Assembly (NCBI RefSeq): GCF_932276165.1
Contig: NC_063994.1
Coordinates: forward strand, 8,680,001-8,744,000
Origin: Plutella xylostella
Lineage: Eukaryota; Arthropoda; Insecta; Lepidoptera; Plutellidae
DNA length: 64,000 nt
Direction: 5' to 3'
Under the pieces are notes generated by a model. The model saw only the letters and a program-made list of their open reading frames with translations, searched no databases and was not told the origin of the DNA. Of the stretch, positions 32,987 through 44,335 are shown piece after piece (the first letter of the stretch is position 1; every line of letters begins with the position of its first letter). Both the position numbers and the translations under genes were made by a program.

Positions 32987-34282
32987 TTAATACAGAACCC
33001 TGAGGTAATCCTTTCCAAACAGTTCTTGGCTCGAAATGTTCCCCTGGGACTCGTAACGTGACTTGGCGGGACATAAGTGGCATATACATTGAATCATCTT
33101 ATCCGAAATATTCAGCTGATGTAATCTATACCTGAGTATCGAAAGATGAACACTGTCATATGCGGATGATATGTCTAGAAAGACCGCAACAACAGACTCT
33201 TTTCTGCTAAACGCTATACGGATATCGGATATGAGGATACTAATACTGTCCATTGTACTATATCCTTTACGAAAACCATACTGGGAGTCTGCAAGTAAAC
33301 CTTTGTTTTCTACAATCCATTCAAGTCTGTTTTTGATGAGATGTTCCAATAGTTTAGCCAGAACTGATGAAAGAGCAATTGGTCGATAATAATCAGGGTT
33401 ATCCGGGGGTTTACCGTTTTTAAGTATTGGCATAATGATTTGGGACTTCCATGTGGGAGGTATAAAACCAATGTCGAAGCAGATATTAATAAGATTCAAA
33501 AAATATTTTTGGCAATTATCTCCTGCTTGCGTTATAAAGGAATAGGGAAAGCCATCTATTCCTGGGGCCGAGTCATGAACGTGTTGGAGGACTGAAGAAA
33601 GCTCAATAAGGGAAAATGGAGTATTAAGTGGGTGGATATGTGTATTTGAACTAGGATTAGTAGTAGTTGAGGGACACTCTTTTTCATTTGGGACATGCGA
33701 CATTTGCTATGCGATATTTTAGCAAAGGTGATTTATCTATTTGTGGTAAGCATTTTTGCAAATAGGTGGTTTTAATGGGAAAGTGATCACTACCATGTGT
33801 TAAGTTTAAACGTTTCCATTGTAACATTGAAGCAATATCAGGGGAGCACACAGTGAGGTCAACGCAGCTTTTAGTCTCACCTGGGCGAGGTAGTCGTGTT
33901 GGTGAGCCATCATTTAGAACACACATGTTATACTCGTCAAAGAGGTCAGCTAAAGCAGTCCCAAAAGTGTCACAATGAGGGGAGCCCCACGAAAAATGGT
34001 GGCCGTTAAAGTCTCCCAATATGATTAGAGGATGGGGAATGCTTACGAGCAGGTTGCGGATATAGGGGATGATTGAAATTTTTGGGTCAGATATGTATAT
34101 AGAAATAAAATTTATATTTTTCTCAGGCCAATGATATTTACTTCATCGCCAAAGGTGGGAATGGGGATTAAGGTAATTAAGGTAGATGGGGAACAGTTAT
34201 TAACTAAAACTGCTGTGCCACCGTGACCATCTAATCTGTCATCCCTATAGGTACTAAAACCATTTATGTCTGTAAACGTATG
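32987..34282 (-). pseudogene. Jockey-like LINE ORF2: endonuclease end and N-terminal RT
   Basis: 34260-33684 codes FSTYRDDRLDGHGGTAVLVN, then, after frame changes around 34130-34030, GDFNGHHFSWGSPHCDTFGT, DLTVCSPDIASML and THGSDHFPI (endonuclease end). 33703-32987 codes the RT start: SAPGIDGFPYSFITQAGDNC, PILKNGKPPDNPDYYRPIAL, DSQYGFRKGYSTMDSISILI, AVFLDISSAYDSVHLSILRY. The catalytic FADD/YADD box is missing, because sequence diverges after LFGKDYLRVLY. It was originally continuous with the short block LQWNARSVSPKKN at 36995, across the inserted hAT. Inactive. Confidence 0.8.
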
Positions 34283-34473
34283 TATGTAAACAGGGCCGTC
34301 GCGAGACTTTGCGGGGCCGGGGGCAAAAGGGGGCGCGGGGCCTGTACATATAATCTCTGCGCGGGTCTGAAGTATATAAAAAGTGCGTTTTCCTGCATTT
34401 GTTGGGAAAGGATTTGTTCGTTGATAGAATGAAAGACGTGGCTGTATAGGAAATCAATTTATTGCAAAATAGT

Positions 34474-36879
34474 TCACAAGAATGGAGCTCTGCGCGCTTT
34501 GGCATACGCAAAATTTGAAATTAGCTCATCCATTCTCAAAGAATGAGCTACCTCCCGTTCAATAGAAATCATAGCCAGATCATTAAGCCGGGCCTGGCTC
34601 ATCGTAGAGCGCAGGTAATTTTTGATAATTTTTAGCTTAGAGAAGCTCCGCTCCCCTGACGCAACAGTCATCGGGATTGTGAGCATTATTCTTAATGCTA
34701 TTGTTAGATTAGGATATGATTCTCGAATGGGGCCCAAGTACCTCAGTGCACCTAGTGCAGTGGTGACGCTAGATGGCACTACATACTTAAATGATTTCAT
34801 CTCTGCAACGAAATCTGTTTCATCAATGTCCTCTGAATCTCCATCTTTCAAATAGATTGCTAAATTTTTGCAAAACTATTCCAGTTTCTCATCTTCCTGA
34901 TCAGATAGCTTGGACGGGTTAAAAAGAAACCCAAATTTACTCGCGTAGAATTCTATCTCTTCGAATCTCGATGACATACTAGTTAAGGCAACGTCAAGAA
35001 TAGGTATAAAATATCCTATCCTAAATTTCTCCTCTGCTTCATCCTGCAACTCTTGATGACTAACTTCCTCCGACCGATTAGGTTCTCTGGTACGCTTTTG
35101 CCCAAGTTGAGGTTTAGGCCTCCTGATTCGAGGCACTTTGAACTCTGACTCGCAGCCTAAAGATTCTACAAGTTCCCTCGCGGTTGTGAGCGCCTTTTTA
35201 AAACCGTTTTCTCGATAATCTTGAATGAAAGACTTAAGGCCCTGCAGATGCTGCAATGTCGTATCTAGAGTTGAATCGACCGCTTGTAACGTCTTGCTAA
35301 CGAGATTGACAGCTTGCAATAAGTCATACCAAAGAACAAGCCCTAACACAAATTCGAGCGATTTTAGGGAGTGCTCTACAAGAGACAAAGCCTCAGACCT
35401 AACAGCAGGATCACTAGTAGTCTCAGCTATTTATTCCAAAGCACTACAAACGTTGCCCAGTTGAAATCTTACGGTCTTGACACTCTCGACATGACTTTCC
35501 CACCGAGTATCTGACAAGGGTTTCAATGTTAGATTGGTACAATAAACCTTGAAAATGTCCCACCTTTTCGTCGAAGCAGAAACTAAAGTGTACAGACGCT
35601 GAATAACTCCAAAAAAAGTCATTGCCTCTTTGTGGCATGAAGCCATCTCACAAAGTACCAAGTTCAAACTATGAGCACAACACGACACGTGCATTGCTCG
35701 TTTGTTTATTTTTTTAACCCTGGTCTGAACGCCCTTCTCTTTGCCCTTCATGTTGGATCCATTATCGTAATCCTGAGCTCTAGCGTCCATAATTTCTAAA
35801 TTATTTTTCTCCAAAGCATTTATCAGCTCATCCGTCAAACCCTCACCCGACGAGTCATCTACCTTTAAAAATTCAACAAACCGCTCAACAATATTTGGAA
35901 TACCGGTCATATCGACGTAGCGGAGTACCAACGTCATTTGTTCCTGGTGGCTAATATCAGGCGTGCAATCCAGGATGATGCCAAAATATTTCGCAGCTCG
36001 CACTTCTTCCAAAATTTTCTCCTTTGTTGCCGTTCCTGTAAAAAAAAAATTATTAAATTTTGTCGAGACTTTTTGTGGGTCGGGATTGGGGGCAAGCCTC
36101 CGTCTTCTTCTTCTTTAATCCCGTTACTCCTCCGAGGAGTCTGGGGCTGACACCAGGCGCTTCCATGCTTCTCTGTCGTGGGCCAGCAAGTTGAGCTCCG
36201 GCCACGACTTCCCTTTCTCTAGGGCCTCGCTGTATATGGACCGCTTCCAAGTATGTGCTGGTCGACCGGGTCGCCAAGCCTCCGTGCTCCCTTTGAAATA
36301 TGTTTACGTACCGATCAACGAAATCATCTCGTTTTGTATTTCTGGCCCCATGTAGTGAACGTGAGTTTTCTTGTCTCTGACGCGACGGAGGTGTTCTCTC
36401 ATCGGAGGGTCAAACGTAGCCAGCATTTCCATGAGTTTCAGGAAATTCCCGTTGTCTCGTTCGTACAGAGTGGATGAAGAGCCACGAAAGGCCGAATTCG
36501 TTTCCGCCAGGTACTGGACTCCAGCGAGTATTCTTGTGAGCACATCCCTGCCAGTGTTTTCTCTCTCGATCAATTATTCCTTCGTTTACCTTGTCCACAG
36601 TTGACTTCTTAGCCAAACGCTGTTCAAGCTCCGTCCACTCGGCAAAGTGTTTGAAATGCTCGGGGGAACATTGGTGTTTCCGAAGCCTTTCTGAGCAGTG
36701 CTTCCAATCTCTAAAGCCCTCTTCCTTGCTTAACGAACTGGTTCGAGTGTTGTGCCTAGACGGATCACTAAAAATTCGACAGCAAAAACAGTAAGCCGAG
36801 TCTTTCTGTTTGGAGTAAATAAGCCAAGATCTCTCGGACTTTTCACCATTAACCAACGTATAGCGACAAAAATCTTCAT
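34474..36879 (-). pseudogene. hAT transposase, ZMYM1-like / TTF-type family, truncated and broken
   Basis: Reads from the right edge: FCRYTLVNGEKSERSWLIYS, KDSAYCFCCRIF (TTF-type zinc finger, N-terminal part missing), EGFRDWKHCSERLRKHQCSP; a frameshift near 36565; then FRGSSSTLYERDNGNFLKLM, GPEIQNEMISLIG. An intron (36296-36040) contains a LINE fragment. Next comes AAKYFGIILDCTPDISHQEQ (first Asp), DARAQDYDNGSNMKGKEKGV (second Asp), ALE-stop (35433-35431), LEFVLGLVLWYDLLQAVNLV, a second stop at 34875-34873, and the hATC end TIPMTVASGERSFSKLKIIK, NYLRSTMSQARLNDLAMISI. This family is often annotated as zinc finger MYM-type protein 1-like. One frameshift, two stops and 5' truncation make it dead. 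Confidence 0.85.
36105..36300 (-). mobile_element. RTE-like LINE 3' fragment inside the hAT intron
   Basis: Minus frames give GDPVDQHILGSGPYT and then GKSWPELNLLAHDREAWKRL, ending SSEE-stop, followed by an AAG-repeat tail (TTCTTCTTC on plus, 36102-36113). Same LINE group as 876-1140 and 6002-6551. Confidence 0.75.
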
Positions 36880-36979
36880 AATGTAAACCTACGTCTTGGA
36901 GAGAGCTAGGATTCACTAATGGCAAAAAGGAGAGGGGCATGAGAGTTTATGAGGAATGAAATTTAATTTTTCTTTGGGG

Positions 36980-38299
36980 ATACGCTTCTAGCGTTCCACT
37001 GAAGGAAGGTCAGAGGAGACATTGGAAAGGGAGTTGGTGAGCTGAGTGAGTTGAGCCGCGACAAGGTCAGGTAAAGAGAGATTGTTTTTGGAAATTAATG
37101 ATGATATGAGAGAAAGTAGAAGTTCTATGATAGAAACAGAAGTGTTGTCTTTAGACGAAGGGGGGCTAGTATTTTGTAAGGCGGTTCCATTGGAAGAAGA
37201 TGGAATGGAAAAGCTTTTTAGGATAGCTTGATGGGCCTGTTTATCATAACCAGGAGAAGGGGGCATGTGATTTCTTAGGGAACGTAACCGTTTTCCTATA
37301 GGAAAAGGTGGACGGGGAGTTATTCGATTGAGAGTTTGGATTTTGGGAAGCCTGTAGTTTGTGGGGGACTGATGCAGATACATCAGCATAGGACCTGGAG
37401 ACAGCGCGGAACTGTTTTGATGCTTCCTCAAAGGAAATGCATAGTTCAGCCATGACAGCCTTTATATTTTTTTGGCGGATGTATTCTGGGCAGCTACGGT
37501 TTGAAACAAAATTGTGGCCAGAGCAGTAAAAGCAACAGGCCTCTGTCTCTTGTATTGTGCAACTGTCACTTGAATGGTTACCTCCGCATTTAAAACACCG
37601 AGGTTTCGATCTACACTTCGTCTTAGTGTGTCCATATCGGCAGCAGTTGTAGCATAGAACTACTGGGAGTTGGTACAGTTCTACTGGAAGCTTGGAGTAG
37701 CAGCAGTACACCCTTTGTGGAAGGACTTGGCCGTCAAATGTTATGACTACGCTTTGTGTAGGGCGCTACTCAGAGTGACCCTCCGAGGATCGGTACCTAT
37801 AATTCAACCTTCTGACTTAAAGGATTTCTCCACAGTCAGTTGGAAGAGTTAAGTTATTCTTAACTTCTTCCTCTGACCATTCAGACGGGACCTCCTTAAC
37901 GAGACCCATGCGTGTAATGTTATAGATGGGATACCATGTTGGGATACTTGTTACGTTGCCTTTGATGATTAAATTCGGGTTTATAATAAACGCGTTCGCG
38001 GCGTCAGCCGAACGGAATTCCACTGCAACTCGGTTACGGCCTACTTTTTTAATTCCGTCTTGGAGGATTTTTTTTATTTTGAGTTTCATGAGAAGCTGGC
38101 CAAATTTGATCGGATGCATGTATGATCCTGCTTGAGGATCAGCCTCAATTCGCGATACGTGGACGAAAAGGGGACCGGTCTGTACGGGAGTAGTGGGCTC
38201 GACCAATACTGGTTTTGACCGTTTTGGAGCTAACTGTGTCATCTTCGCTTGCGTTGATTTGGCGCGGAGGTTTACGGTTGTTGATTTCCAAATCTTCAT
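36980..38299 (-). pseudogene. Jockey-like LINE ORF1 (CCHC zinc-knuckle protein)
   Basis: Starts near MGRMKIWKSTTVNLRAKSTQ (38299). The central domain reads HPIKFGQLLMKLKIKKILQD, KKVGRNRVAVEFRSADAANA and PIYNITRMGLVKEVPSEWSE. After a frameshift near 37850 come three zinc knuckles: CYNCCRYGHTKTKC, CFKCGGNHSSDSC and CFYCSGHNFVSNRSC, then EYIRQKNIKAVMAELCISFE. This is the usual order for insect Jockey/R1 ORF1 proteins, which bind the LINE RNA. A second frame change near 37250 leads to the C-terminal part and then the ORF2 start. The 424-aa open frame 39091-37817 is a chance chimera of Gypsy RNase H and this ORF1. Confidence 0.8.
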
Positions 38300-38400
38300 C
38301 CTTCCCATAGGGGTTAGATAAAGGAGAAAAAGGGAGACAGGGTTCTGGTGATGACTCAAGAGGGTCGGGGGATAAGTCAGGTGGAGCGGGAGGAGGCCAC

Positions 38401-39560
38401 CTACAATTGGTACCACCAGATGCTTCTCGGGACCCTTAAACAAAAGCCCATTTTCAAGCCAATATTCTTCATATGGTCTCTCTTTCAAAATCTCCATTAC
38501 CGCCTTTAAAGCAACATCTCTCAGTTGGGCTTGCTTCAATTTCTCTTGAAAATCAGATGTTATCATTGCTACATAGTGGTTTCTGCTCAGCGCATCTGCA
38601 TGTCGCATTTGGGATCCCTTTCTGTGCTCCACCGTGAAGTTGTACTCCTGAAGGAGCATTATCCACCTGGCCACTCTTGTGGATGTAGACATATCTCTCT
38701 TCATGAGCGTCATCTGAAAAGCTTTACAATCAGTTACTATTTTGAATTTAATCCCAAATAAGTATTTTCGAAACTTCTTTATTGCCTCTATGATGGCTAG
38801 TGCCTCAAGTTCATAACTTGAATATCTACTTTCAGCGTCGGTGGTCTTTCGGCTCATGTAATACACAGGATGCAAACAACCATCTTCATTGCTCCTCTGC
38901 ATCAATATAGCAGCATATGCCACACTATATGCGTCTGTATGCAGCTCTGTTTCTAACTTAGAGTCATAAATCTGCAGCACTGGGGTGCTAGTAAGCTTCT
39001 TCTTCAATTGTTCAAATGACTCTTTCTGTTCTTGGTTAAAGTTAAAGTTACAGTCCTTCTTCATTAAATCAGTTAGAGGTTTTGCAATCAAAGAATAATT
39101 TTGGATAAACTTACGGAAGTAAGATGTTAGTTAGACCAACAAAACTCTGCAGCTGTTTAATCGTCTTTGGTTCAGGAAATCTTCGTACAGCCTCTGTCTT
39201 GTCTGGCGATGGTTTCACCTGGCCATTCTCAATAATGTGGCCTAAATACTCCACTCTTTTGACAACCAACTGTGACTTCTTCCAGTTCATCTCCAGTCCA
39301 TACTGTGATGCTACTTGCATTACTTCTTGCAGCCGTTCTACGGCCTGTCTTTCAGTTTGAGCTGGAATTAATAAATAGTCGATGAATATTAATACAATCT
39401 TTTTGGCAATCAGCTCACGATAGATTATCGTTATAAATCTTGTGAAAACTTTGGGACAAACGGCTAAACCAAGTGGTGCTTTCAAGAACTCAAACTGGCC
39501 ATTGTGTGTAACAAAGGCAGTAAACTTTACTGAATCCTCATGTACAGCAGCCTTACTCCC
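38401..39560 (-). pseudogene. Gypsy-type LTR element pol fragment (RT and RNase H)
   Basis: 39560-39111 codes HEDSVKFTAFVTHNGQFEFL, APLGLAVCPKVFTRFITIIY and LIFIDYLLIPAQTERQAVER (RT). The catalytic box is FIDY where Y/F-x-DD is required, so the second Asp is lost. VEYLGHIIENGQVKPSPDKT and LQSFVGLTN follow. A frameshift near 39115 leads to 39091-38401: LTDLMKKDCNFNFNQEQKES, LETELHTDAYSVAYAAILMQ, HPVYYMSRKTTDAESRYSSY, KFKIVTDCKAFQMTLMKRDM and RKGSQMRHADALSRN (RNase H and linker). The fragment ends at the LINE 5' end (38400). No protease, integrase or LTR is seen. Dead relic. Confidence 0.85.
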
Positions 39561-39947
39561 AGCGATTAATATTCGCTATCCAAAAAAGCCAATTCAAACT
39601 CAGTTGAAAAATTGAACCCGATTCATTTGGTACCTCGGTTTTGACTGAGCCGCGGACCAGAGGCAACGTAGAAAATATATCAAGAAACGACTAGTGATTA
39701 TTTTTGAAACGGTAGCCGAAGTAAGCCGATATCAGGCCGATGTTGCGTTCCGTATTTCAATAGAGGTGAAAGAAAGAGATGTCGCTCTATAAAATTGTAT
39801 AAGATCTTGTGTTTTTTCTCGCTCTGACAAGGAAAAAATAGGTGTGCGTTCGAAGTACTAGCGAAGCTTGAAATAAGAAATCCGGTAATTATTAGTCCAT
39901 ATTATGTTTTTTATTTTTCAACGTTAGTAAAAGATTAATATTAATAG
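39561..39947. other. No gene; unidentified spacer
   Basis: Between the Gypsy fragment and the 3' tail of the next LINE. No ORF or repeat end recognised. Confidence 0.3.
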
Positions 39948-41111
39948 AATAGAATAGAATAGAATAGAATATATCTTTATTGAACACCACAAATTAAAAT
40001 ATAAAAAAGAGAACTTATAAACTAGGAACAATGAACAATAGGCGACCTTATCGCTTAGAGCGATCTCTTACAGGTAACCTTAAACATAAAGAAATAAAAC
40101 TAAAGAAAATTTGAGGGCGGTGTACCTACTACCTAACTACTTATAATATAGCTAAATAAACCATACATACTATAGCTACATAAATACTAACATAAGTTAC
40201 ATATTCTAACTAATATACGTACATACCATTATTAATATACATACAAACATACATACATCCTATATATATACAATAAATACCTATATTCATACAACATCTC
40301 GAAAGTAGGTAAGTAAGTAAGTAACTATTGAGACAGATAATGTTTTTTAACAGAACTTTTAAAAACCTGCAGTGATTTAGAGCTACGGATAGTTAGAGGC
40401 AGAGAGTTCCACAGCTTAATTGCTTGAACCGTAAAAGAGTCGGTATAAAATTTGGTCGAATGGGCAGGATATTCCAGTAGAAGTTGCTGAGATGAACGCA
40501 TAGGCCTTCCCTGCGCATTCAAACGAAATTCAAACCGTTCCTTTAAGTAGTTTGGTGCACATGGGTTGAAAAGTATTGAGTACAAGAGAGAAAGAATATG
40601 TGCATTCCGTCGGAGGCGAATCGGGAGCCACTTGAGTTTAGTGCGGTGATCTCAAATGAGATTGGCCGCCGTGGTCGAAATTCGGCTAGGAGGACATTAC
40701 ATTATTCTGAAATATGGTCAAATTTTCGTAAGCCGAAAATTATTCGTATACAGAAGTTTTGAAGGCGCTCAAGTTTGTTTAATTGCTCCTCAGTGAGATC
40801 CGGATAGCTGGCGTCAGCGTAGTCGAGTAGAGGAAGAAGAAGGGTTTCAACAAGCGAAACCTTAGTAGATGTTGGTAGAAAATTGCGCAGACGCCTTAAT
40901 GAAGAAGCAGACGCAAATATCTTTCGGCTCAATGCAGCCATTTGCGGAGCCCAAGTTAGGTTGCTGTCGATGTAGATACCAAGGTTCTTTACAACATTGC
41001 TGAATGGAATAATGTTGCCATCAAAGGATATCGGAGGTATCTGGGGCCAGTCAACTTTCGACTTCAATCTGGGGCTGCCTAGTACTGCAACCTGTGTTTT
41101 GGTTGGATTAA

Positions 41112-42107
41112 CCCTAGAGTAGTCGCGCCATTTTTTGTGACGCGAGTGCTCGCGTGGCGGCATTTTGCCGCCCATATTAAAATGTATTTTTTGGACACTT
41201 AATAATTACGAAAACTTATAAATGCATATAATTTGAATAAAATGAATCATATGGTATTAGAAAAAGTAATATTTATAGTTTTTATATTATAATTGTTCAA
41301 AATATGAGCTATCGTTCATGCTTTGGGAAAAATTTTGATCTTTTAGGTATAAATTTGTCTTAAGCCACACAAAATCAACAAATCTCAAAATTATTAAAAA
41401 AATTAGACGTTATCGTCATCTACAGCATTTATTTTAGCAACACAGTACTGAAACATGAACACAAAGTGTTCGTTGCACATTAACTTTCTTCATGTATTGC
41501 ACCCTTTTTTTACCTGCTATTTTTCTTATATGGACATAGTTATAGGCATGTACCCTCTCTTTTTTAGGGTGTTTTTTGTTGGTCCGGTGGTACAAAACGG
41601 GAGATTTGTACCACCGGACCAATAAAAAACACTTATGTACTGTCCATATGTAAGATTCTATTGTTATACGTGGTGTAGTTATAGGCAGAGCTATTTTATC
41701 CAGGTAAATTCTTCGTAAAATTAACTTGTTAGTAAATTGACAAAGTTATATCGTAAATCGAATGTAAACTGAAATAGACACATACCTAAATAAATTTACA
41801 TTATTATTACCAAAAAAGACTGAAAAACTAACAATATTTCATAACAATTGTAAAAAAAATAACTTTAATTTCACTGACGCGAGTGCTCGCGCAGTGAGCA
41901 TTTTGCCGCCGCGTGCGACACACTCTCTTCAATTCTCTCTTCCTGCTGTAACCTGTGCACTGAATTTCTCCAAATTTACGTAACATGTAGGAGAAGACCG
42001 AGAGGGCAGCTACATGGACGCTGGACCTTGAGGAGTGTATAGTTCACAAAATAATAAACATTATTTGCTGAGGGCGGCAAAATGCTCATAGCGCGAGCAC
42101 TCTAGGG
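41112..42107. mobile_element. piggyBac-type MITE (996 bp, TTAA)
   Basis: Inserted in the LINE ORF2. TTAA at 41108-41111 and 42108-42111; the TIR starts CCCTAGAGT on both ends, the classic piggyBac start. Removing it and one TTAA gives AAA ATT AAT CCA ACC in the LINE frame. Next to each TIR lies GACGCGAGTGCTCGCG followed by GGCATTTTGCCGCC or a close variant (41139-41175, 41876-41912), subterminal palindromes. No transposase. Confidence 0.92.
41569..41632. repeat. Near-perfect hairpin inside the MITE
   Basis: 28-bp arms (GTGTTTTTTGTTGGTCCGGT... and its inverse, one mismatch) around an 8-bp loop, ACGGGAGA. It may be a trace of an even smaller insertion or a functional palindrome. Confidence 0.85.
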
Positions 42108-44335
42108 TTAATTTTCAATCCGTAGGATTTGCACCACACTGATATGCTATTCAAATCGGAGTTGACACTTGAAATCGCATCAGGAAGATCTATCGGTGTT
42201 GACTGCATATATATTTGGAGATCGTCTGCATACAAGTGGTAGAAAGAAGAAAATTTATGAGAAATGCTGTTTATGAAGACAGCGAAAAGTAAAGGAGATA
42301 AAACGCCACCTTGTGGAACGCCGGCAGAAGAGTTACACCACGTAGAAAAGGAATCCTCTACACGAATCCGCTGTCGGCGCCCATACAAATAACTATGAAA
42401 CCAGCCAACAGCTCCTGGAGATATGTTGAGTGAACTCAAAATTCCTAGCAGTATTTCAAAGTCGACTGTGTTAAAGGCGTTACTGAAATCAAGCAGTGCC
42501 AATACAGTAAGCTCACCTTTTTCCATGCCCCAACGGATGTCATCAGTAATTTTTATCAAGGCCGTAACCGTACTGTGGCCAGGACGAAAACCAGATTGAT
42601 AGGGATTAAGGAGATTATTTCGGGAGAGGAAGGAACTTAGTTGATTATGAACTAAACGTTCGAGAACTTTGGAGAGGAATGGTAAAATAGAAATAGGACG
42701 ATAGTCTGAAAAGGAAGAAGGTTGGGATTTTTTGGGAAGAGGAGTTATTTGAGCATCTTTCCACGCTGCGGGAAAAACTTGTGCTGTGATAGAGGAGTTC
42801 AAGATGTGGGTGATGATAGGGATGATGACATCAATGATAGGGAGGACCATCTTTCGACTAACACAGTCGCTACCAACTGCGTTGGAGGTAATAGAAATAA
42901 TAGTTTTCTCAACATCACATTCACTGAATTGGCTAAAATGAAAAGAAGGAAAGTCAGGAGTTGGTAAAGAGGATAGATGATTAAGTGTCTTAGTTTTAAC
43001 AGCATCACTGAGGGCTGAAGAAGAGGAAAAATGTTGGTTAAGAGAGTCTATGTTCAAATTACTAGGTAGAGAATTTGGCTGTGGTTTTCCAACTCCTAAA
43101 GACTTCAGAATTCTCCAGACCCTAGCTGGATCTCCTTTCTCAATTGATTCGTGAATATGGCGTCTTTGAGCATTTCTACACGCCTTGTTGCAGCGATTCC
43201 TTGCAGTGTGATACTTCTCCTTATTGGTATCCGTGGGTCGGCACTTATACCTGTACTTGGCAACATTTTTGCTATGCATAAGAACCCTGATATCATCCGT
43301 CAACCATGGAGCTGGTAAGTGCTTCATCTTCACTTCACGAACTGGAGCATGTTTGTCGTAAAGTTCAACAAGAAGTTCGTTGAACTTAGCAACCTGCTCG
43401 TCTACAGAGTTCGTTGTAAGGATCGATGACCAGTCTACTTTCAATGCATCTGCACGCAACTTATCTACGTCCATACGACTAAAATTTCGCTGAAGAAGAA
43501 TTCTCGGCTTCGCTTTTGGGGGTCGAATTTTATAGGATAAATATATGAGATCGTGATACGAGAAGGCATCGGCAGTACATTGGCCGTGTTTAGCAACGTG
43601 AACAGAGGAAGATACTAATATGAGATCGAGAAGAGATGGGTTACAATTTGGAAAATGATGTGTAGGATTAAGAGGAAGGATATTAATATTGCTAGATTTG
43701 GTTATAGATTCCAATAAAGAAGACCGACAATCCTGTTTTAACATACAAGTGTTGAAGTCCCCCATGAGCACTGTGTGAGGGTAGTTGGGTGTAAAATCTT
43801 CAAGGAGTTTCTCAAAAGAGCTAAAATAATTGACCTTTGACGAATGACAGTAGAAGACACCAAGAAGGATTTTTGTGTGTGATAGAGTTTCCTCAAGAAA
43901 TAGATGTTCTCCTGCATTCTGTGGGGTTGGCTGGGTGGACATACTTATTACGGAGTATGGAATATTTGTGCGAAGGTATATGGCCACCCCACCGCCACCA
44001 CCAGTAGTGCGGTCATTACGTATAAGCTGAAAACCTGGTAAACAGTATAATGACGAAGAGTGACAAGGTTTGAGCCAAGATTCGGATATAAGAATGGCAT
44101 GAAGGCCGCGGAGACGTTTAACATCAAAAGTTGCCAGCATATCTGAAAAATGAGACGGAATGCTTTGTGCGTTGATATGAACTACGTTAAAGTTTTTCTG
44201 AACACTCGAGAAATTTGACACTAAAGTATCTGACAAGCACGGAATACTTTTAAAGCTGCAGTTACTACTATTTAGTTCGTCTGAAGAAGCACATGAAACA
44301 TAACTGCCGTCACTGTCGTCACAATTATCAAGCAT

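Larger units (their letters stand above)
34291..36879 (-). mobile_element. ZMYM-type hAT element, 5' end missing
   Basis: The 3' end (left) is a clear hAT terminus, CAGGGCCGTCGCGAGACTTT. No matching terminus is found at the right, where LINE sequence resumes within the codons after LSPRRRF. TATGTAAA (34283-34290) and AATGTAAA (36880-36887) flank the unit, a 7/8 match to an 8-bp TSD. The unit interrupts the Jockey-like LINE ORF2 and contains the transposase pseudogene below and a LINE fragment in its intron. Confidence 0.7.
32931..38400 (-). mobile_element. Jockey-like LINE inserted in Gypsy pol, split by a ZMYM-type hAT
   Basis: Minus element: ORF1 (about 38300-37000), start of ORF2 (36995-36888), a hAT insertion (34291-36879), then the rest of the endonuclease and part of the RT (34282-32987). 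The 5' end abuts Gypsy sequence at 38400/38401. The RT is cut off before its catalytic box near 32987, so the 3' part is deleted. Confidence 0.75.
39948..44335 (-). mobile_element. LINE (EN-RT, Jockey/CR1 group) with piggyBac-type insertion
   Basis: Minus element whose 3' end (left) is a pentamer tail, AATAG on plus (39943-39970), that is TATTC repeats. ORF2 occupies 44335-42112, is interrupted by the 996-bp MITE, continues 41107-40702 and, after a short frame-disrupted stretch (about 40702-40660), 40650-40325. No ORF1 is seen upstream of 44335. Confidence 0.85.
40325..44335 (-). pseudogene. LINE ORF2: endonuclease + reverse transcriptase
   Basis: 749 aa are open from ATG 44335 to the MITE. 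The APE-type endonuclease reads FNVVHINAQSIPSHFSDMLA, LISESWLKP, TTGGGGGVAIYLRTNIPYSV, VLMGDFNTC, LLDLILVSS and SYHDLIYLSY. The RT reads PAAWKDAQITPLPKKSQPSS, FSDYRPISILPFLSKVLERL, NPYQSGFRPGHSTVTALIKI, VLALLDFSNAFNTVDFEILL, AGVPQGGVLSPLLFAVFINS and the catalytic YADD (HLYADDLQIYM). After the MITE it continues with PTKTQVAVLGSPRLKSKVDW, VKNLGIYIDSNLTWAPQMAA and FGLRKFDHISE. The C-terminal NAHILSLLYSILFNPCAP... block ends at 40325. Active-site residues are kept; the MITE and one frame break disable it. LINE polyproteins nick the target and reverse-transcribe their RNA there. Confidence 0.9.

Noticed and set aside
37817..39091. A 424-aa fusion gene
   Set aside because: Two halves belong to Gypsy RNase H and LINE ORF1 and meet at an insertion junction.
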